Shown here piece after piece: positions 61,098 to 64,000 of a DNA stretch of 64,000 nt (its first letter is position 1; the number at the start of each line of letters is the position of its first letter). Source of the DNA: Rapidithrix thailandica. Its GTDB lineage: Bacteria; Bacteroidota; Bacteroidia; Cytophagales; Flammeovirgaceae. Below the pieces are notes generated by a model. It was given only the letters and a program-made list of their open reading frames with translations, did not search any database and was not told the DNA's origin. Location: the NCBI RefSeq assembly GCF_039710355.1, contig NZ_JBDKWZ010000001.1:868001-932000 (forward strand), given 5' to 3'. The position numbers were made by a program, and so were the translations under genes.

Positions 61098-64000
61098 ATG
61101 AAAATTCACTTACTAAACCTAATCGTGAATATGTGTAGGTATACCCTTTGCGTATGGGCGGTTCAGACCATTTGTGCAACAGTATTATTCGCAAGCCATC
61201 CGGTGGAAGGGCAAAAGCTCAAAGATATCCGGGTGCAAGTGGCACAGTCCACAATGAGCCTGGCACAAGCGCTGAAAACGATCGAATCTCAGACCCAATT
61301 TAAGTTTACGTACCTTTCCGGTGAGTTAGCCATGCAGAAACGCATTTCACTGGTTTCTCAATCTCAAAGTTTGGAATTGATACTACAAAGCTTGTCGGAT
61401 CAGGCACAGGTGAATTTTACCCGGATCAACGATCAGATTGTGGTGAAGAAGTATCACAAAGGGAAGGGCCAAAACGCAGCCGTGCAGGAAAAGCGGCAAG
61501 TTTCGGGAACCGTATCCGATGCCGATACGGGGGAACCGGTCACCGGAGCAAGTGTATATGTTTCAGGAACTACTCTGGGAACCATCACGGACGTGGATGG
61601 AAAGTACAAAATTACCCTTCCGGAAGAAGCGGAAGCATTGGTGTTTTCCTTTGTGGGCTACCAAAAGAAGGTAGTGACCATAGGCGAACAGACAATAATC
61701 AACGTGGCCTTGGAACAGGATGCTACGGAGTTGGAAGAGTTGATTGTGGTAGGATATGGTACCCAGAAAAAAGTCCATTTGACAGGAGCCGTGAGTCAGA
61801 TAGATGCCAAAGCCATTGAAAATAGGCCCATCAGTAACTTGACACAAGCCTTGCAAGGGGCTGTGCCTAACTTGAACATCACCTTTGCGGACGGACGACC
61901 GGGAAGCACCGGAAATTTGAACGTGCGGGGAAACAATTCCATTACCGGTGGCAGCCCTTTGGTGTTAATTGATGGGGTTCCCGGTTCGTTGGACATGATT
62001 AACCCCCGGGACATTGCTTCCGTTTCGGTCTTGAAGGATGCGGCCTCCGCGGCCATTTACGGAGCAAGAGGGGCTTTCGGGGTGATCTTGGTGACTACCA
62101 AAAATGCCGAAAACGGGAAAATGAAAGTAAATTATAGCAATAACTTCAGTTGGTCAAGGTCCACAGTTAGTACGGATTTTATTGATAATGGCTATGATGC
62201 GGCCCGGATGATTGATGAGGCATTTCTCCGCTCTACTGGAAAAACGTATACGGGATATTCGGATGCCGATTATGAAGAGCTTTTAAAAAGAAAAACAGAC
62301 CCTTCTTTACCTTCCGTAGTGGTGGATAACCGCAAGGGCAAAGACATGTATGTGTACTATGGCAATACCGATTGGTGGAGTACCATGTTTCGCGATGTAC
62401 AACCCTCTATGGAGCATTCTTTAAGTGTTTCCGGGAAGAGTGATAAAATCGACTATTACCTCTCCGGAAGGTATTATGAGAAAAAGGGTTTGATGCAAAT
62501 CAACCAGGATAAATACAGTAGCTATAATTTCCGGGCAAAGATCAACGCCAAAGTCAATCCTTGGTTAAACTTATCCAGTAATACGCAATTTAATTCCTCT
62601 AAATATACCTATCCGGGCTGGGGGGTGAATAGCAACTTCGTATATGTAACCGTGCATGCGCTTCCTTCCTACCTTCCGGTAAATCCGGACGGTACTGCCA
62701 CCTACCGGACAGAACTGAATAATTACACGATTGGAGATGGGATCTATGCAGATTTGTTGCATGGCAAATCCAAAGGAGGAGAAAATGATTTTGAGTTTAT
62801 CAATACCTTGAGTGCTACGGCCGATATTGCCAAAGGACTTTCCTTGGTAGGAAATTATACCTATCACCTCAACCCTCGCTCTACGTTTAGCCGGAGAACG
62901 GAAGCACCCTGGTCTATTTATCCCGGAGAAATTCAGTTTTTGGGTAAAGATGTGCTTTCTGAAGCCATGTACCGCGACCAATACCATGTATTCAACGCCT
63001 ATGCGACCTATGTCAAAACCATGGGAAAGCATTCTTTCAGTGTGATGGGTGGCTTTAACCAGGAAATGAAAAAGTATAAAAAAATCAACGGTACGCGCAA
63101 CGAACTTTTGTCCGAGGATTTAAATGCATTTGACTTGGGTTCCGGTGATCAGGTAATTCAAGGAGGGGATAGCGAATGGGCCGTACGAGGAATTTTTTAC
63201 CGGGTAAATTATGATTTTGAAGGAAAGTACCTTTTGGAATTGAACGGCCGCTATGACGGAACTTCCCGCTTTCCCAAAGACAGGCGTTTCGGCTTCTTTC
63301 CCTCGGTCTCTGTAGGGTGGAGAGTAAGTGAAGAAGCCTTTTTCGAACCGGTTCAAAAGTTCGTTTCCGACTTGAAATTAAGAGCTTCATATGGAGAATT
63401 GGGAAATCAACAAGTAGCTACCTATTCCTATATTCCCGTCTTAAGCAATGGTACTTTAAGTTATATAAACAATGGGGCCAAAATGCAATACCTGAGTTTG
63501 CCCTCTCCGGTCTCCACCAACCTGACTTGGGAAACGATCTCTTCAACCAATGTGGGTGTTGATTTCGGTTTTTTCCAAAACCGCTTAACAGGTTCCTTCG
63601 ATTGGTACCAACGGGATACCAAAGATATGTTGACCAAGGGGAAAACATTACCGGCTGTGTTTGGAGCAGGAGAGCCTAAAGAGAATGCCGCAGACTTACG
63701 GACCAAAGGATGGGAATTGGTGTTGCGTTGGGAGAATGATGGACAATTGGCCGGAAAGGCATTTTCATACAGTACGGGTTTTGTTCTGTCGGATTATACG
63801 GCTGAAATCACCAAATTCGATAATCCCAGCAGGCTTTTGTCGGATTATTACGTAGGGCAAACCTTGGGTGAAATTTGGGGCTATAGTGTGGACGGTTATT
63901 TTAAAAGCGATCAGGAAGCGGCAGAATACCAAGTGGATCAAAGCAGAGTCAACAAAATGATCAACAGCTCTCCGGGCGAATGGGGGCAACTCAGAGCCGG
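61098..64000 (+). CDS. SusC/RagA-type TonB-linked receptor with STN domain, 3' end outside window
   Basis: The frame is open from ATG 61098 to the right edge (967 codons seen; C-terminus missing). After a signal region come an STN (secretin/TonB N-terminal) domain (about 40-110, SLAQALKTIESQTQFKFTYL), a carboxypeptidase-like domain (about 132-210, VSGTVSDADTGEPVTGASVY) and the SusC signature VVGYGTQKKVHLTGAV. The plug follows (ALQGAVPNLNITFADGRPGS, LVLIDGVPGS, AASAAIYGARGAFGVILVTT), then the barrel. The family imports glycans or peptides with a SusD lipoprotein, which should lie just past the edge. The STN domain indicates signalling to the upstream FecR. Confidence 0.94.
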   Translation, partial: MKIHLLNLIVNMCRYTLCVWAVQTICATVLFASHPVEGQKLKDIRVQVAQSTMSLAQALKTIESQTQFKFTYLSGELAMQKRISLVSQSQSLELILQSLSDQAQVNFTRINDQIVVKKYHKGKGQNAAVQEKRQVSGTVSDADTGEPVTGASVYVSGTTLGTITDVDGKYKITLPEEAEALVFSFVGYQKKVVTIGEQTIINVALEQDATELEELIVVGYGTQKKVHLTGAVSQIDAKAIENRPISNLTQALQGAVPNLNITFADGRPGSTGNLNVRGNNSITGGSPLVLIDGVPGSLDMINPRDIASVSVLKDAASAAIYGARGAFGVILVTTKNAENGKMKVNYSNNFSWSRSTVSTDFIDNGYDAARMIDEAFLRSTGKTYTGYSDADYEELLKRKTDPSLPSVVVDNRKGKDMYVYYGNTDWWSTMFRDVQPSMEHSLSVSGKSDKIDYYLSGRYYEKKGLMQINQDKYSSYNFRAKINAKVNPWLNLSSNTQFNSSKYTYPGWGVNSNFVYVTVHALPSYLPVNPDGTATYRTELNNYTIGDGIYADLLHGKSKGGENDFEFINTLSATADIAKGLSLVGNYTYHLNPRSTFSRRTEAPWSIYPGEIQFLGKDVLSEAMYRDQYHVFNAYATYVKTMGKHSFSVMGGFNQEMKKYKKINGTRNELLSEDLNAFDLGSGDQVIQGGDSEWAVRGIFYRVNYDFEGKYLLELNGRYDGTSRFPKDRRFGFFPSVSVGWRVSEEAFFEPVQKFVSDLKLRASYGELGNQQVATYSYIPVLSNGTLSYINNGAKMQYLSLPSPVSTNLTWETISSTNVGVDFGFFQNRLTGSFDWYQRDTKDMLTKGKTLPAVFGAGEPKENAADLRTKGWELVLRWENDGQLAGKAFSYSTGFVLSDYTAEITKFDNPSRLLSDYYVGQTLGEIWGYSVDGYFKSDQEAAEYQVDQSRVNKMINSSPGEWGQLRA

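Noticed and set aside
1..64000. CRISPR array, prophage, rRNA operon or restriction system
   Set aside because: No regularly spaced repeats, phage genes, rRNA sequence or restriction genes were seen in the window.

Overview
The window comes from a low-GC, free-living Bacteroidota, most likely of the order Cytophagales. The evidence is a PorP–GldKLMN type IX secretion (T9SS) operon, a C-terminal T9SS sorting signal on a 1359-residue surface protein, an alternative complex III (actABCDEF) cluster joined to cytochrome oxidase, an ECF sigma/FecR/SusC set, DUF4271/DUF4249/DUF2911 proteins, and many Bacteroidota-type promoters (-7 box TAnnTTTG, sometimes with TTTG 19-21 bp upstream). I cannot name a genus from the sequence alone.

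Layout. 1-3431: the 5' end of a cytochrome c lipoprotein of the type that precedes nosZ in Bacteroidota, a secreted DPP-IV peptidase, and yidD. 3428-7904: a Fur-family regulator, then a BamA-like outer-membrane protein, a DUF4271 membrane protein and uroporphyrinogen-III synthase. 8198-13817: porP, gldK, gldL, gldM, gldN, closed by a strong terminator. 13911-14760: remnant of an ISAon1-type transposase beside three tRNA genes. 14989-17039: batB/batC-like genes. 17303-19341: tyrA and an aminotransferase, overlapping by 4 nt. 19738: tRNA-Cys. 20380-32260: a respiratory unit, actA-F then coxB-coxA. 32923-42081: a DUF58 protein, then a GH63-type glucosidase flanked by two related histidine kinases. 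42488-48365: enolase, a DUF2911 lipoprotein, a GH20 hexosaminidase and phosphofructokinase. 49100-52475: a TonB-dependent receptor with a DUF4249 lipoprotein. 52801: rsgA. 54129-64000: ECF sigma factor, giant T9SS substrate, FecR anti-sigma factor and an STN-bearing SusC receptor that runs off the right edge.

How the genes connect. GldKLMN/PorP form the export machine that would secrete the 1359-residue protein encoded 41 kb away. ActA-F would oxidise menaquinol and pass electrons to the CoxA/CoxB oxidase, while the left-edge cytochrome would serve nitrous oxide reduction when oxygen is low. An FNR/CRP-type dyad near -42 of its promoter fits that role. The STN domain on SusC, FecR and the ECF sigma factor look like one trans-envelope signalling chain, with the surface-protein gene placed between sigma and anti-sigma.

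The most interesting unexplained structure is a small dispersed palindromic repeat. Its termini resemble AGAGCATGTTTAAAWTTC. There are two recognisable copies (16020-16118, between batB and batC; 59335-59487, upstream of fecR), apparently related by an internal deletion, and single ends that abut the stop codons of the DUF58 and ECF sigma genes. Other points worth checking are a hexaheme ActA, an attenuator-like leader before coxB, nested inverted repeats upstream of eno, and a structured leader before rsgA. I found no CRISPR array, prophage, rRNA gene or intact insertion sequence.
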